64,000 nucleotides of DNA from Hylemonella gracilis str. Niagara R (GTDB lineage: Bacteria; Pseudomonadota; Gammaproteobacteria; Burkholderiales; Burkholderiaceae_C): the NCBI RefSeq assembly GCF_000600295.1, contig NZ_JEMG01000001.1:1369165-1433164 (forward strand). The letters are read 5' to 3'. Position 1 is the first letter of the stretch; every line of letters starts with the position of its first letter. Under the pieces are notes generated by a model, which saw only the letters and a list, made by a program, of their open reading frames with translations, was not told the DNA's origin and did no database searches. Below are positions 48,278-57,977 of this stretch, piece after piece. Made by a program: the position numbers and the translations under genes.

Positions 48278-51133
48278 TCATTGCTGCTCGAAGGGCAGCT
48301 TCAGATCACTCAGATCCTTGCGTGTTTCCACCAGGATCAGCGGGCCTTCGTCGAGCACCACCGGCGCGGGCCGCTCACGCGGCACATGCACGGGCTTGGG
48401 TTCAGCGGCGATGGCGGCTTGCACTGCGGCCACCTTGTCGGCGTCGGAATTCACCCATTGCAGACCGGCCGTCGAGGCCACCTCGTTCAAGGCGCTGACG
48501 GGCAGCTTGTAGGCTTGCACGCGCGGAAGTCGAGTGCCACTGGTGCTGTTCGCGGATGCGGCCTGGATTTCGGGTGTCCCCAGGGACGCGGCCATCTCCG
48601 GGGCGGGTGCCGAGGCTTGCGCCCGGTCGTTGCCCTCGGTCGTTGCCGGCTCGCCCTGTGATTCGCCACTCCGGTTCTGTCCACCGTTGCGCTCACCGCG
48701 CTCACGCCGGTCACGACCGTAACGGTCGCGTGAACGACGCTCGCGCGGGGCCTGGGCCGCGCCGGCTTGGCCGGCGTCGTCCACGTCCGCACCAGCACCT
48801 TCCACGGCCTGCGCTGTCATGGCTGCGGCCTGACCCGCTTCCAGCATCTCTTGCGAGGCGCGTGGCTCTTGTTCGCCACGACGGGGGCGTTCCTGTCGTT
48901 CACGACGCGGTGGCTCAGCGCCTTCGACGCGCTCCGTGCGTTCCTGGCGCTCGCCGCGTTCCGAGCGCTCGGGGCGTTCCGTACGCTCGGGACGCTCAGC
49001 GCGATCGCTGCGGCCGTTGCGGGTCGGTTCACCTCGGTTGTCCTGGCGACCGCGTACTTCGCCGTTCTCACGGACCGCACGGTCCTGGCGTTGCTCGCCG
49101 CCTGCACCACGGCGGCTGTCGTTGCGAGCCTGGCCTTCACCGCGCTCGGAACGCTCATTGCGTTGCTCGCCGCGTTCGCCACGCGTCTGCTGCTCCTGGC
49201 GACCCCGGCCGCCATTGCTGCCATTCGTGCCGCCATTGGCGTTGCCGCGCTGTCGACCTTCGCCTCGAGCCTCCTCGCGTCGGCCTTGACCGTCCTCGCG
49301 GCGCCCACCTCGGCCGCCATCACGCCCACCATCGCGGCGCGTGTCTTTCTTGTCACCGTGCGCACGACCCGTCGCGGGTTTCGTTTCCGCACCGCCGAAC
49401 AGGCGCTTGATCCAACCAAAGAAGCCGCTTTCGGCATCGCCACCAGCGGACTTGGCTGTTTTTGGCGCAGTCTGTTTGGCACCGGGAGCTGCTGACTTGG
49501 GCGCGGGGCTCTGGGGCAGGGGCGGAGGCGGTGCATCCGGCAGGAAGCCCTTGAGCACGGGCGTCTGCTTGTTGGTCGGCTCCTGCGAGCGGCGCGTGAT
49601 GGCGGTGGGATCTTCGATCTCCTCAGCCATGGCGTAGCTGGCCTCGACGCGGTCCAGGCGGGGGTCGTCGTGCTTCAGGCGCTCCAGCTTGTAGTTGGGC
49701 GTTTCCAGCGACTTGTTGGGCACCATCAGCACGTTGAGGCGCTGCTTGAGCTCGATCTTGGTGATCTCGTTGCGCTTCTCGTTGAGCAGGAAGGACGCGA
49801 CATCCACGGGCACCTGCACATGCACGGCGGCCGTGTTGTCCTTCTGAGACTCTTCCTGAATGATGCGCAGGATCTGCAGCGCGCTCGACTCGGTGTCCCG
49901 GATGTGGCCGGAGCCACCGCAGCGCGGGCAGGGGATGGACGCGCCTTCGGACAAGGCCGGGCGCAAGCGCTGGCGGCTCATTTCCATCAGGCCAAACTTG
50001 GAGATGGTGCCGAACTGCACGCGCGCGCGGTCTTGGCGCAGGGCATCGCGCAGGCGATTTTCGACCTCGCGGCGGTTGCGCGACTCCTCCATGTCGATGA
50101 AGTCGATGACGATCAGGCCGCCCAAGTCGCGCAGGCGCATCTGGCGCGCCACTTCGTCGGCCGCTTCCAGGTTGGTGCGGGTGGCGGTTTCCTCGATGTC
50201 GCCGCCCTTGATGGCGCGCGCGGAGTTCACGTCCACCGAGACCAGGGCCTCGGTGTGGTCGATCACGATGGCGCCGCCCGAGGGCAGGGTCACGGTACGG
50301 GCGTAGGCCGATTCGATCTGGTGCTCGATCTGGAAGCGGCTGAACAGCGGCGCGTTGTCACGGTAGCGCTTCACGCGTGCCGCGTGCTCGGGCATCACGT
50401 GGGCCATGAACTGCTGGGCCTGCTCGTACACGTCGTCCGTGTCGATCAGGATGTCGCCGATGTCGCTGTTGAAATAGTCGCGGATCGCGCGAATGACCAG
50501 CGAGCTTTCCTGGTAGATCAGGAAGGCGCCCTTGCTGGCCTTGGAGGCCGCGTCGATGGCTTCCCAGAGCTTGAGCAGGTAGTTCAGGTCCCACTGCAGT
50601 TCCGGCGCGCTGCGGCCGATGCCGGCCGTGCGGGCGATGATGGACATGCCGTTGGGGTATTCGAGCTGGTCCAGCGCTTCCTTCAGCTCGGCGCGATCAT
50701 CGCCTTCGATGCGCCGGCTCACACCGCCGCCGCGCGGGTTGTTGGGCATCAGCACCACGTATCGGCCGGCCAGGGAGACAAAGGAGGTCAGGGCCGCGCC
50801 CTTGTTGCCGCGTTCTTCCTTTTCAACCTGGACCAGCAGCTCTTGGCCTTCCTTGATCACGTCCTGGATCTTGGCCTGGCTGGGCGAGACGCCTTGGGCG
50901 AAATACTGGCGGGAGATTTCCTTGAAGGGGAGGAAGCCGTGGCGGTCCTCGCCGTAATCGACGAAGCAGGCTTCGAGTGAGGGCTCGACGCGGGTGACGA
51001 CGGCTTTGTAGATGTTGCCCTTGCGCTGCTCGCGCCCTTCGATTTCGATTTCGTAGTCGAGGAGTTTCTGTCCGTCGACGATGGCCAGGCGGCGCTCTTC
51101 GGCCTGCGTGGCGTTGATCAGCATCCGTTTCAT
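48278..51133 (-). CDS. rne: Ribonuclease E
   Basis: A 951-residue endoribonuclease organising RNA decay and rRNA/tRNA processing. The N-terminal catalytic half has the S1 domain ([20 protein letters not shown] near residue 40), DNase I-like subdomain with [18 protein letters not shown] and IDFIDMEE (metal-binding Asp residues), and a Zn-link CPRCGG (~401). The C-terminal part (~540-860) is low-complexity, rich in Arg/Glu/Gly/Asn and disordered, the microdomain-bearing scaffold. A final FEQQ-type end follows. The start ATG before KRMLIN is chosen by family; the leader is long. Confidence 0.94.
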   Translation of the reverse strand: MKRMLINATQAEERRLAIVDGQKLLDYEIEIEGREQRKGNIYKAVVTRVEPSLEACFVDYGEDRHGFLPFKEISRQYFAQGVSPSQAKIQDVIKEGQELLVQVEKEERGNKGAALTSFVSLAGRYVVLMPNNPRGGGVSRRIEGDDRAELKEALDQLEYPNGMSIIARTAGIGRSAPELQWDLNYLLKLWEAIDAASKASKGAFLIYQESSLVIRAIRDYFNSDIGDILIDTDDVYEQAQQFMAHVMPEHAARVKRYRDNAPLFSRFQIEHQIESAYARTVTLPSGGAIVIDHTEALVSVDVNSARAIKGGDIEETATRTNLEAADEVARQMRLRDLGGLIVIDFIDMEESRNRREVENRLRDALRQDRARVQFGTISKFGLMEMSRQRLRPALSEGASIPCPRCGGSGHIRDTESSALQILRIIQEESQKDNTAAVHVQVPVDVASFLLNEKRNEITKIELKQRLNVLMVPNKSLETPNYKLERLKHDDPRLDRVEASYAMAEEIEDPTAITRRSQEPTNKQTPVLKGFLPDAPPPPLPQSPAPKSAAPGAKQTAPKTAKSAGGDAESGFFGWIKRLFGGAETKPATGRAHGDKKDTRRDGGRDGGRGGRREDGQGRREEARGEGRQRGNANGGTNGSNGGRGRQEQQTRGERGEQRNERSERGEGQARNDSRRGAGGEQRQDRAVRENGEVRGRQDNRGEPTRNGRSDRAERPERTERPERSERGERQERTERVEGAEPPRRERQERPRRGEQEPRASQEMLEAGQAAAMTAQAVEGAGADVDDAGQAGAAQAPRERRSRDRYGRDRRERGERNGGQNRSGESQGEPATTEGNDRAQASAPAPEMAASLGTPEIQAASANSTSGTRLPRVQAYKLPVSALNEVASTAGLQWVNSDADKVAAVQAAIAAEPKPVHVPRERPAPVVLDEGPLILVETRKDLSDLKLPFEQQ

Positions 51134-51732
51134 GGGATGGTTCCTTTGCATCACATATCAGCACACCCGCGCGAAGCGGGAACCGCGCATGCGCGCCTTA
51201 GGCGGCCTGCGCAACGGGTGGTGATGCCGGGACTGACGCGAGGAAACGGGGAACTGCCGGGGCGACGTCGACTCAGGGTAAGAGTCGCGGCGCGGGCGTG
51301 TGGACGAAGGCGAGGGATGCCGTGGGTACGGCGGTCCGTGTGGCCACCACCGGTCCGACCGGCTTGGGCACGACGCAGGCACCACGCTCGGGCGTGGACA
51401 CGCGCGGTGGCTGCGCCAGCGCGAGCAGCGCGTACACGACGCGCTGCAGGGGCGGCAGGAGCAGACTCAACAACACAAACATTTCGCTTTGATCCGCCCG
51501 CCTGCCCTGATGAATGGCTGTTTCACGATCAGGGCGGACGGGCTGGGGTATTCCGTTCAGGGTTTCCTAACGCAGGTCTTGGCCTCTGCGGGTGGGGGCC
51601 ACGGCGAACTCGGGTTCGCGCATTTGCCCTCATGGCGGAGGCGGCATCGACCGGCTGGCGCGGCCCGAACTGCCGGTTGATGAAAGCGTGAAATAAAATT
51701 CAGGCAAATCAACCACTTACGGCGCGGCGCCA
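51134..51732. other. Divergent rne-rluC intergenic region with leader hairpin
   Basis: 599 bases without a supported gene. It must hold the rne promoter and its long untranslated leader on the minus strand, plus the rluC promoter near 51.68-51.72 kb (AT-rich stretch). An imperfect hairpin at 51496-51543 is the clearest structure. Short GC-rich open frames are not convincing. Confidence 0.6.
51496..51543 (-). promoter_or_regulatory. Leader hairpin upstream of rne
   Basis: 16-base arms with 14 pairs (GCCCGCCTGCCCTGAT / ATCAGGGCGGACGGGC) around a 16-base loop, about 363 bases before the rne ATG. E. coli rne has a structured ~361-nt leader sensed by RNase E itself; a similar role here is inference. 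Confidence 0.4.
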
Positions 51733-52764
51733 GTGAAACACATTATAGAGGGCAAAACGGCAGGCGTCAGCCTTTCCGCGCAGGCGGCGAGGATGGTGAC
51801 CGTGGACGAGGAATCGGCCGGTCAGCGCCTGGACAATTTCCTCCTGCGCCATCTCAAGGGCGTGCCCAAGACCCATGTCTACCGCATCATCCGCAGCGGC
51901 GAGGTGCGTGTGAACAAGGGGCGTGCGAGCGCGGAAACACGGGTGCAATCCGGTGACGCCGTGCGCTTGCCGCCGCTGCGGCTGTCCGAGCGTGCGGCGG
52001 ACAAGGCCGAGGCCATGGCGCAGGGCTCCGGGGTGCCCGCCCGGGAATTCCCCGTGCTGTTCGAGGACGAGGCGGTGCTGGCCGTGGACAAGCCCGCGGG
52101 CGTGGCCGTGCACGGGGGCTCCGGCGTCAGCTTTGGCGTGATCGAGCAACTGCGGATGGCGCGGCAATACGGGCAGGTCGGCGGCGCCAAGTTCCTGGAG
52201 CTGGTGCACCGGCTGGACCGCGAAACCAGCGGCATCTTGCTGCTGGCCAAGAAGCGCAGTGCGCTCAAGGCCTTGCAAGACCAGTTCCGCGAGCGGGAGA
52301 CCGGCAAGACCTACCTGGCCCTGGTGACGGGCAGTTGGCCCTTGAACAAGAAGGTGCTGGACAAGCCACTGCACAAATACCTGCTGGAGGATGGCGAGCG
52401 CCGTGTCCGGGTCGTGGCCAAGGATGATCCGGATGGCATGCGCGCCGTGACCCTGGTGAAGGTAAGACTGCGCTCGGACACTTACAGCCTGCTCGAGGTC
52501 ACCATCAAGACCGGCCGCACACACCAAATCCGGGTGCATCTGGCTTCCGAGGGGCATGCGATCGCGGGCGACGACAAGTACGGCGACTTCGAGCTGAACC
52601 GGGCCTTGCAGAAAGGGGCATCGCCGCTCAAGCGCATGTTCCTCCATGCCTGGCGGCTACAGTTCAGCCATCCGGTCAGCGGCGAGCGCATCGAATTGAT
52701 GTCCGAACTGCCACCCGACCTCACGCCCTTTCTGAACCACGTTCTGCCACCCACCCATGACTGA
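51733..52764 (+). CDS. rluC: 23S rRNA pseudouridine synthase RluC (RluC/D family)
   Basis: A 343-residue enzyme converting U955, U2504 and U2580 of 23S rRNA to pseudouridine in E. coli numbering. N-terminal S4 domain (GQRLDNFLLRHLKGVPKTHVYRIIRSGEVRVNKG; quoted as QRLDNFLLRHLKGVPKTH). The catalytic Asp is in LVHRLDRETSGILLL near residue 163. A GTG start is used; an internal M at residue 21 is a shorter alternative. It diverges from rne and overlaps the HAD gene by eight bases. Choice of RluC over RluD rests on rne linkage. Confidence 0.92.
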   Translation: MKHIIEGKTAGVSLSAQAARMVTVDEESAGQRLDNFLLRHLKGVPKTHVYRIIRSGEVRVNKGRASAETRVQSGDAVRLPPLRLSERAADKAEAMAQGSGVPAREFPVLFEDEAVLAVDKPAGVAVHGGSGVSFGVIEQLRMARQYGQVGGAKFLELVHRLDRETSGILLLAKKRSALKALQDQFRERETGKTYLALVTGSWPLNKKVLDKPLHKYLLEDGERRVRVVAKDDPDGMRAVTLVKVRLRSDTYSLLEVTIKTGRTHQIRVHLASEGHAIAGDDKYGDFELNRALQKGASPLKRMFLHAWRLQFSHPVSGERIELMSELPPDLTPFLNHVLPPTHD

Positions 52765-53422
52765 CCGCCTCCGCCGCTACGACCTGATCGCCTTCGATTG
52801 GGACGGCACGCTGTTCGACTCGACTGCGATCATCATGCGCAGCATCCAGGAGGCCGTGCGTGACGTGGGGGGCACGGTGCCCAGCGACGAACAGGCCTCC
52901 TATGTGATTGGCATGGCGCTCAGCCAAGCGCTGGCCCATGCCGCGCCCGACGTGCCGCCCGAAAAATATCCCGAACTTGCCGCGCGTTACCGCCACCACT
53001 ACCTGGCGCACGAGAACGACGTCAGCCTGTTCGACGGCGTGCTGGAGATGCTGGACGCCCTCAAGGGGCGCGGTTACCGGCTGGCCGTGGCCACGGGCAA
53101 GAACCGGGTCGGCCTGGACCGCGTGCTGCAAGTCGCGCGGTTGCAGGGCCTGTTCGACGGTTCGCGCACGGCGGACGAGACCGCAGGCAAACCGCATCCC
53201 CGCATGCTGCTGGAGCTCATGCTCGAATTCGGCGCACCGTCAGAACGCACGTTGATGATCGGCGACACCACGCACGACCTGCAGATGGCGCTCAATGCTG
53301 GCTGCGACAGCGTGGGCGTGAGTTACGGCGCGCACGAGCCGGGAACCTTCCATGTGCTGAAGCCGAGGACGATCGCGCACAGCACGCGTGAACTGCATGC
53401 CTGGCTGGACGACAATGCCTGA
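52757..53422 (+). CDS. HAD superfamily phosphatase, phosphoglycolate phosphatase-like
   Basis: A 221-residue HAD hydrolase: FDWDGTLFDSTAIIM carries the nucleophile Asp and the acid Asp (residues ~14-17), LAVATGKNRVGLDRV provides motif II, KPHPRMLLELM the lysine and GDTTHDLQMALNAG the final acidic pair. A helical cap lies between. It probably dephosphorylates a small phosphate ester; Gph-like proteins act on 2-phosphoglycolate. The rluC overlap shows shared transcription, commonly seen in Burkholderiales. Confidence 0.9.
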   Translation: MTDRLRRYDLIAFDWDGTLFDSTAIIMRSIQEAVRDVGGTVPSDEQASYVIGMALSQALAHAAPDVPPEKYPELAARYRHHYLAHENDVSLFDGVLEMLDALKGRGYRLAVATGKNRVGLDRVLQVARLQGLFDGSRTADETAGKPHPRMLLELMLEFGAPSERTLMIGDTTHDLQMALNAGCDSVGVSYGAHEPGTFHVLKPRTIAHSTRELHAWLDDNA

Positions 53423-53464
53423 ACACCATCGATCCATCCGTCTCACCCACCAGTCTTGAACACC

Positions 53465-54595
53465 ATGAACGAATCTTCCCGCGACGAACCCCGCTTCGAC
53501 GAACCCCGCCCCAGCGCACCCGCGGCCGACACTTCCGACGCGTCCGCAGTCTCTGCCAGTGGCTCGGGCGCCGCCGACACCGGGGCGTCTGGATGGACCG
53601 ATCCCAAGGCGTCGGCGGGCGCCACCACCGCAAAGTCTGTAAAAGCCACGACGTCGTCGGCCCCTGCCGAACCCGGCTGGGAACGCGCCGTGTTGGAAAA
53701 ACTGGCCTTCGCGTCCTTGAACGAGCAGCGCGCCGCGCGCCGCTGGAAGATCGCCAATCGCATGATCTTTCTGCTGCTCTTCCTGTTCGTGCTCTGGCTG
53801 CTGTTGCGTCCCAGTCATCCTGGCACGGCCACGCCCCAGCGGCACACGGCCGTGGTCAGCATCCGGGGCGAGATTTCATCGGACAGCGAGGCCGGCGCCG
53901 ATCTGGTGCTGGCGGCCGCGCGCGAGGCCTTCGAGAACAGCGATGCTCAGGCCGTGGTGCTGCTGATCGATTCACCCGGCGGCAGCCCCGTGCAGGCCGG
54001 CATCATCAACGATGAGATCACGCGCCTGAAGGCCGTGTACAAGAAGCCGGTCTACGCGGTGGTGGAGGAGTCCTGCGCTTCCGCCGCCTATTACATTGCC
54101 GTGTCGGCCGATCGCATCTTCGTGGACAAGGCCAGCATCGTCGGCAGCATCGGGGTGCTCATGGATGGCTTCGGTTTCACGGGCCTGATGGACAAGCTCG
54201 GCGTTGAGCGCCGCCTGATGACCGCAGGTGAGAACAAGGGCTTTCTCGACCCCTTCAGTCCGCAGACCGCGCCGCAGCGTGCCCATGCCCAGGCCATGCT
54301 CGATCAGATTCATCAGCAGTTCATTGCCGTGGTCAAGGCCGGTCGGGGGCAACGGCTGAAGGAAGCCCCCGAGACTTTCAGTGGGTTGTTCTGGACCGGC
54401 GAGCAGGCCGTGCAGATGGGCTTGGCGGATCAGCTCGGCAGCCTGGGCTACGTGGCGCGCGAGGTGGTGCAGGCCGAGGCTCTGGTGGACTACACCCGCA
54501 CACCCAATGTGGCAGAACGTCTTGCCAAACGGTTTGGCGCGGCGGTGGGCGCGGGTGCGGTGCGGGCCTTGCAACTTCAGCCCGTGCTGCGTTGA
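53465..54595 (+). CDS. sppA: Signal peptide peptidase SppA, S49 family
   Basis: A 376-residue membrane-anchored serine protease. An N-terminal cytoplasmic tail rich in Ala/Ser/Asp precedes a membrane segment (FLLLFLFVLWLLL, ~100-115), then the short-form SppA protease domain. The catalytic pair is Ser206 (CASAAYYIA) and Lys258 (GENKG), 52 residues apart exactly as in Bacillus SppA. It digests cleaved signal peptides. The TTG three codons upstream is a possible start but the ATG fits better. Same strand and close behind the HAD gene (43 bases). Confidence 0.93.
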   Translation: MNESSRDEPRFDEPRPSAPAADTSDASAVSASGSGAADTGASGWTDPKASAGATTAKSVKATTSSAPAEPGWERAVLEKLAFASLNEQRAARRWKIANRMIFLLLFLFVLWLLLRPSHPGTATPQRHTAVVSIRGEISSDSEAGADLVLAAAREAFENSDAQAVVLLIDSPGGSPVQAGIINDEITRLKAVYKKPVYAVVEESCASAAYYIAVSADRIFVDKASIVGSIGVLMDGFGFTGLMDKLGVERRLMTAGENKGFLDPFSPQTAPQRAHAQAMLDQIHQQFIAVVKAGRGQRLKEAPETFSGLFWTGEQAVQMGLADQLGSLGYVAREVVQAEALVDYTRTPNVAERLAKRFGAAVGAGAVRALQLQPVLR

Positions 54596-54601
54596 CGCGG
54601 T

Positions 54602-54618
54602 GTCGCGCCAAGCGCGAC
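54602..54618. terminator. Hairpin between sppA and the outer-membrane gene
   Basis: GTCGCGC-CAA-GCGCGAC, perfect seven-base stem, in the 30-base gap between convergent genes. No U-run, so it is a processing or weak terminator signal. Confidence 0.4.
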
Positions 54619-54625
54619 CTGGAGC

Positions 54626-55210
54626 TCAGAAGCGCAAGATCCCGCTGAGGGTCGTCAGGGACACGTCGTTGCTCTGCCGGCCCAGTGCATAAGGGCGGCT
54701 GTCCCGACCCAGACGCAAGGCGAAGTTGCGGCTGGTGGCGTACTGCACGCCCAGGCCGTAGTTCAAGCCAAAGTCATCCACCGTGGCTGCACCGTCGTTG
54801 CCCTCGTAGAGGGCGCTGGTCTGGCTCAGGCCGAGCTTGCCATAAATGGCCCAGCTGTCACGGCTGCCGAGGCCCAGAGGCAAGATGAACAGACCGGCCG
54901 CGCCGATGCTGCTGAGACTGAAGTCCGTGCCCGGCGAGTCATATTCTGTCGTGAAAAGGTATGAAACTTCCACCGCGAAATTGCGGTTGAACTGCAAGCC
55001 AGCCAGCAGCTGCATGCCGGGCGCGGTTTCGCTGTCGCTGCCAATTTCCGCGTGTGCCAAGCCACCGCCCATGCCCAGATAGGGCCGGGTGCTCTGGGCT
55101 TGGGCCGGGCTGGCGATGCAGCCCAGGCTCACCAGCATGGCGGAGATGGCCGTTGCCAGCACGGGGCGGCGGCTGCCGGGAAGAGGGCGTTGGACTTCGG
55201 TGTGTTGCAT
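54626..55210 (-). CDS. Outer-membrane beta-barrel protein
   Basis: A 194-residue protein with a signal peptide (AISAMLVSLGCIASPAQAQ) and an OmpW/OmpA-N-type small barrel: alternating hydrophobic strands such as FAVEVSYLF, WAIYGKLGLSQ, FGLNYGLGVQY and a C-terminal phenylalanine (GILRF*) that signals outer-membrane insertion. No periplasmic domain follows. The function is unknown; small barrels of this kind include adhesins and hydrophobic-solute pores. Convergent with sppA. Confidence 0.82.
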   Translation of the reverse strand: MQHTEVQRPLPGSRRPVLATAISAMLVSLGCIASPAQAQSTRPYLGMGGGLAHAEIGSDSETAPGMQLLAGLQFNRNFAVEVSYLFTTEYDSPGTDFSLSSIGAAGLFILPLGLGSRDSWAIYGKLGLSQTSALYEGNDGAATVDDFGLNYGLGVQYATSRNFALRLGRDSRPYALGRQSNDVSLTTLSGILRF

Positions 55211-55219
55211 GGGGCCAGT

Positions 55220-57853
55220 CTACCGGCCGTCCTGTTTTTCCAGGGGCCGCGCTTGCACGTTGTAGTCCTTGTTACATGCGGTCCGGACGGACTTTTCCCC
55301 GACCCAGCGTTCGAACGCCAGCGCGGGCATGGGTGGCGCAATCAGATAACCCTGCAGCGTCGTGCAACCGCTGTCTAGCAGGTGGCGGCGCTGGGCCTCG
55401 GTTTCCACGCCCTCGGCGATCACTTGCTGCCCAAGACTGTGACCAATCCTGAGCACCGCGTCGGTGAGGGCTCGCGCCCGTGGGCTCTCCTCGATGTCCA
55501 GCACAAAGCTGCGATCGAGCTTCAACTCCTGGATGGGCAGGCGATGCAGCAAGCTGAGGCTGGAGTAACCGGTGCCGAAATCATCGAGCGACAGCGCGAT
55601 GCCCCGTTCGCCGATGGCGTGCACCGTTGCCATCACCACCGGGTCGTGCGTCAGCATCACGGATTCGGTCACCTCCACCACCAGGTCGTTCGCTTGCAGA
55701 CCATGCTGGTGCAGTGACCGGATCAATTGCTCGGGCAGGTCGGGGTGGTGGAAGCAACTGGCCGAGAGGTTGATGGCGACATGGGGAATGGCCAGGCCCC
55801 GGCGGCGCCAGAGGCCCAGCTGGCTGCAGACTTGGTTCAAGACCCAGCGGGTCAGCTCGCGCATCAGGCCGCTTTCCTCAGCCAGGGTGATGAAACGGGC
55901 GGGGTCGATCGACCCCTGGCGGGGATGGGTCCAGCGCAGCAGAGCCTCGACGCCGTGCAGCACCTGTAAATCGCGACTGTCCACTTGGGGCTGGTAGTGC
56001 ACTTCCAGCGCATCGTCACGCAAGGCCCGGCGTAAATCGGCTTCCAGCTGAGCGCGTTCCTGGGCTCGCTGGTTCATCGTGGCGTTGTAGAAGCGCAGGC
56101 TATTGCCCCCGGCGGCCTTGGCCTGGTACATCGCGAGGTCGGCGTGGCGCATCAACTGGCGGGCGTCCAGACCGTCCTCGGGGCACAGGGCGATGCCGAT
56201 GCTTGCACTCGGGTGCAGCGTGCCGTCCGCCCATGCGACGGGTTCGCGCCAGGCGGCGAGCAGGCGTTCCATGCAGGCGTTCGCCTGACTGGCATCGCAG
56301 CTCGGCAGGATGAGCACAAACTCGTCGCCTCCCATGCGTGCGATCACGTCGCCGGGTCGGGCCGAGTCGCGCAGTCGTTGCGCCAGCGCGCGCAACAGGG
56401 CGTCACCGGCGGGATGGCCGTGCGTGTCATTGACCTGTTTGAAGCGATCGAGGTCGACAAAAGCCAGTGCCAGCCTGCCGCCGTCTCCCCGCAAGTCGTG
56501 CAATAGGCGTTCCAGCTGGGCCAGCAGCAAGCGCCGGTTGGGCAGGCCAGTCAAGGCATCGTAGTAGGCCAACTGGCGGATCTGTTCGCGCTCACGTTCA
56601 CGTTCCAGCAGCAGGGCGCCCAGATGCAGGCCCACCTCCATCAGGCGCTGGTGCAGCGCGGTGGGCGTGCCGGGCTCGCGGTGCAGGAAGGCGAGAGCCC
56701 CGAGCAATGTGCCGTCGCTTGCCCGGATCGGGCGGGTCCAGCAGGCGTGCAGGCCCTGTCCGAGGCAGATCTCGTTTGATGGCCAGCGCAGGGCACTCTC
56801 GACTTCGTCTGCTTGCAAGGCGGCATTGCAGGTCGCCGCCGTGTCGCGACAGGCGAGTTCCGCGCCGACGGCCATGCCATCGATCAGGGCGCGGATTTCG
56901 GGTGGCAGGCTGGGTGCGGCCAGGGTGCGCAGGCCGCCTTCGCCGTCCACGGTCGCCAGGCAGACGGCAAGTTCCGGCGCGATGTGCTCGGCTTGCATGC
57001 ACAGCATGTGAGCGATGGCTGCTGTGGCCTGGTCGTGCGCCATGGCGGCCAGCACCTGGGTCTGCAGCAATTCCGGCATCTTGGTGTGGGTGATGTCGAT
57101 CAACACCCACACCATGTTTTGCAGACGGTCCTGCGTGTCGCGCACCGGGTTCAGGGTGAGGGAGATCCATAGCGGCCGCCCGCTCTTTGAGTAGAACAGG
57201 ACTTCGGTGCGCAGGCTCTCGCCCGCCATCGCGGCCTGGCGAGTCGCCTCGAGCACGAGGGCGTCGGTGTGCGCGCCGCGCAGCAGGTCCTGGATGGGGC
57301 GCCCCAGTGCCTCCGAGCTGTCGTAGCCCAGCCACTGGGTGAAGCCCGAGTTCACGTAGACGATGCGCTGGTCGGTGCCGGTGATGGTGATCGCGCCGCC
57401 GCTGTGGTCGGCCACCTGCGACAGCAGCCGCATGCGTTCCCGCTCGGCGCGTTGCGCCGTCACGTCCTTCAGGAAGGCGGTGTAGAGCACCTGCCCGTCC
57501 ACGCGCACGCGCGAGATGGACATGGAGGCCCATCGCAACTGCCCGTCGCGACGCTGGATCGGCACCTCGCGCGAGGTGCCCACGATGCGGTCGACGCCGG
57601 TGTCGCGGTTGGCGTTGATGTAGCCGTCATGCCGGCTGCGCAGCTCACTCGGCACCAGCATGCTGACATTGCGCCCGAGCGCCAGATCGCGTGGCCAGCC
57701 CCAGAGCGCCTCGGCGGCGGCGTTGATCAGGGTGATGCGGTTGTCCTGGTCGATCACCACGACGGCGTCCACCGCCTGTTCCAGGGTCTGTTCCAGGGTT
57801 TCCTTGTAGAGGCGCTCGCCGGAGGCGACGCCTTGGGTCTGGCCTGCATCCAT
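55220..57853 (-). CDS. PAS-PAS-GAF-like GGDEF-EAL protein (c-di-GMP turnover)
   Basis: An 877-residue cytoplasmic signalling protein. From the N-terminus: PAS near residues 20-135 (VDAVVVIDQDNRITLINAAAE, quoted as VDAVVVIDQDNRITLIN), PAS 150-270 (DHSGGAITITGTDQRIVYVN), a GAF-like region ~290-430, GGDEF at ~505-510 (RMGGDEFVLIL) and EAL near 636 (GVEALLRW). Both motifs are intact, and an RPGD I-site precedes GGDEF by the right distance, so both cyclase and phosphodiesterase activities are possible. No membrane segment. An ATG at DAGQTQ is chosen as the first good start. Confidence 0.9.
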   Translation of the reverse strand: MDAGQTQGVASGERLYKETLEQTLEQAVDAVVVIDQDNRITLINAAAEALWGWPRDLALGRNVSMLVPSELRSRHDGYINANRDTGVDRIVGTSREVPIQRRDGQLRWASMSISRVRVDGQVLYTAFLKDVTAQRAERERMRLLSQVADHSGGAITITGTDQRIVYVNSGFTQWLGYDSSEALGRPIQDLLRGAHTDALVLEATRQAAMAGESLRTEVLFYSKSGRPLWISLTLNPVRDTQDRLQNMVWVLIDITHTKMPELLQTQVLAAMAHDQATAAIAHMLCMQAEHIAPELAVCLATVDGEGGLRTLAAPSLPPEIRALIDGMAVGAELACRDTAATCNAALQADEVESALRWPSNEICLGQGLHACWTRPIRASDGTLLGALAFLHREPGTPTALHQRLMEVGLHLGALLLEREREREQIRQLAYYDALTGLPNRRLLLAQLERLLHDLRGDGGRLALAFVDLDRFKQVNDTHGHPAGDALLRALAQRLRDSARPGDVIARMGGDEFVLILPSCDASQANACMERLLAAWREPVAWADGTLHPSASIGIALCPEDGLDARQLMRHADLAMYQAKAAGGNSLRFYNATMNQRAQERAQLEADLRRALRDDALEVHYQPQVDSRDLQVLHGVEALLRWTHPRQGSIDPARFITLAEESGLMRELTRWVLNQVCSQLGLWRRRGLAIPHVAINLSASCFHHPDLPEQLIRSLHQHGLQANDLVVEVTESVMLTHDPVVMATVHAIGERGIALSLDDFGTGYSSLSLLHRLPIQELKLDRSFVLDIEESPRARALTDAVLRIGHSLGQQVIAEGVETEAQRRHLLDSGCTTLQGYLIAPPMPALAFERWVGEKSVRTACNKDYNVQARPLEKQDGR

Positions 57854-57977
57854 GCGGCACCGGTCCTCCTTGGGGCCGCCGCGCTGGGTGCGAGGCGGTG
57901 GCCCAGCATAGGACCGCATGGCCGTGCCGGTTTGCGCTACATCAAACCGGGCCCAAATACCGGTGGAGGGAGATGGC

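Noticed and set aside
49670-50980. 436-residue open frame antisense to rne
   Set aside because: Composition mirrors the high-GC rne codons, there is no recognisable domain and no ribosome site; it is a shadow of rne.
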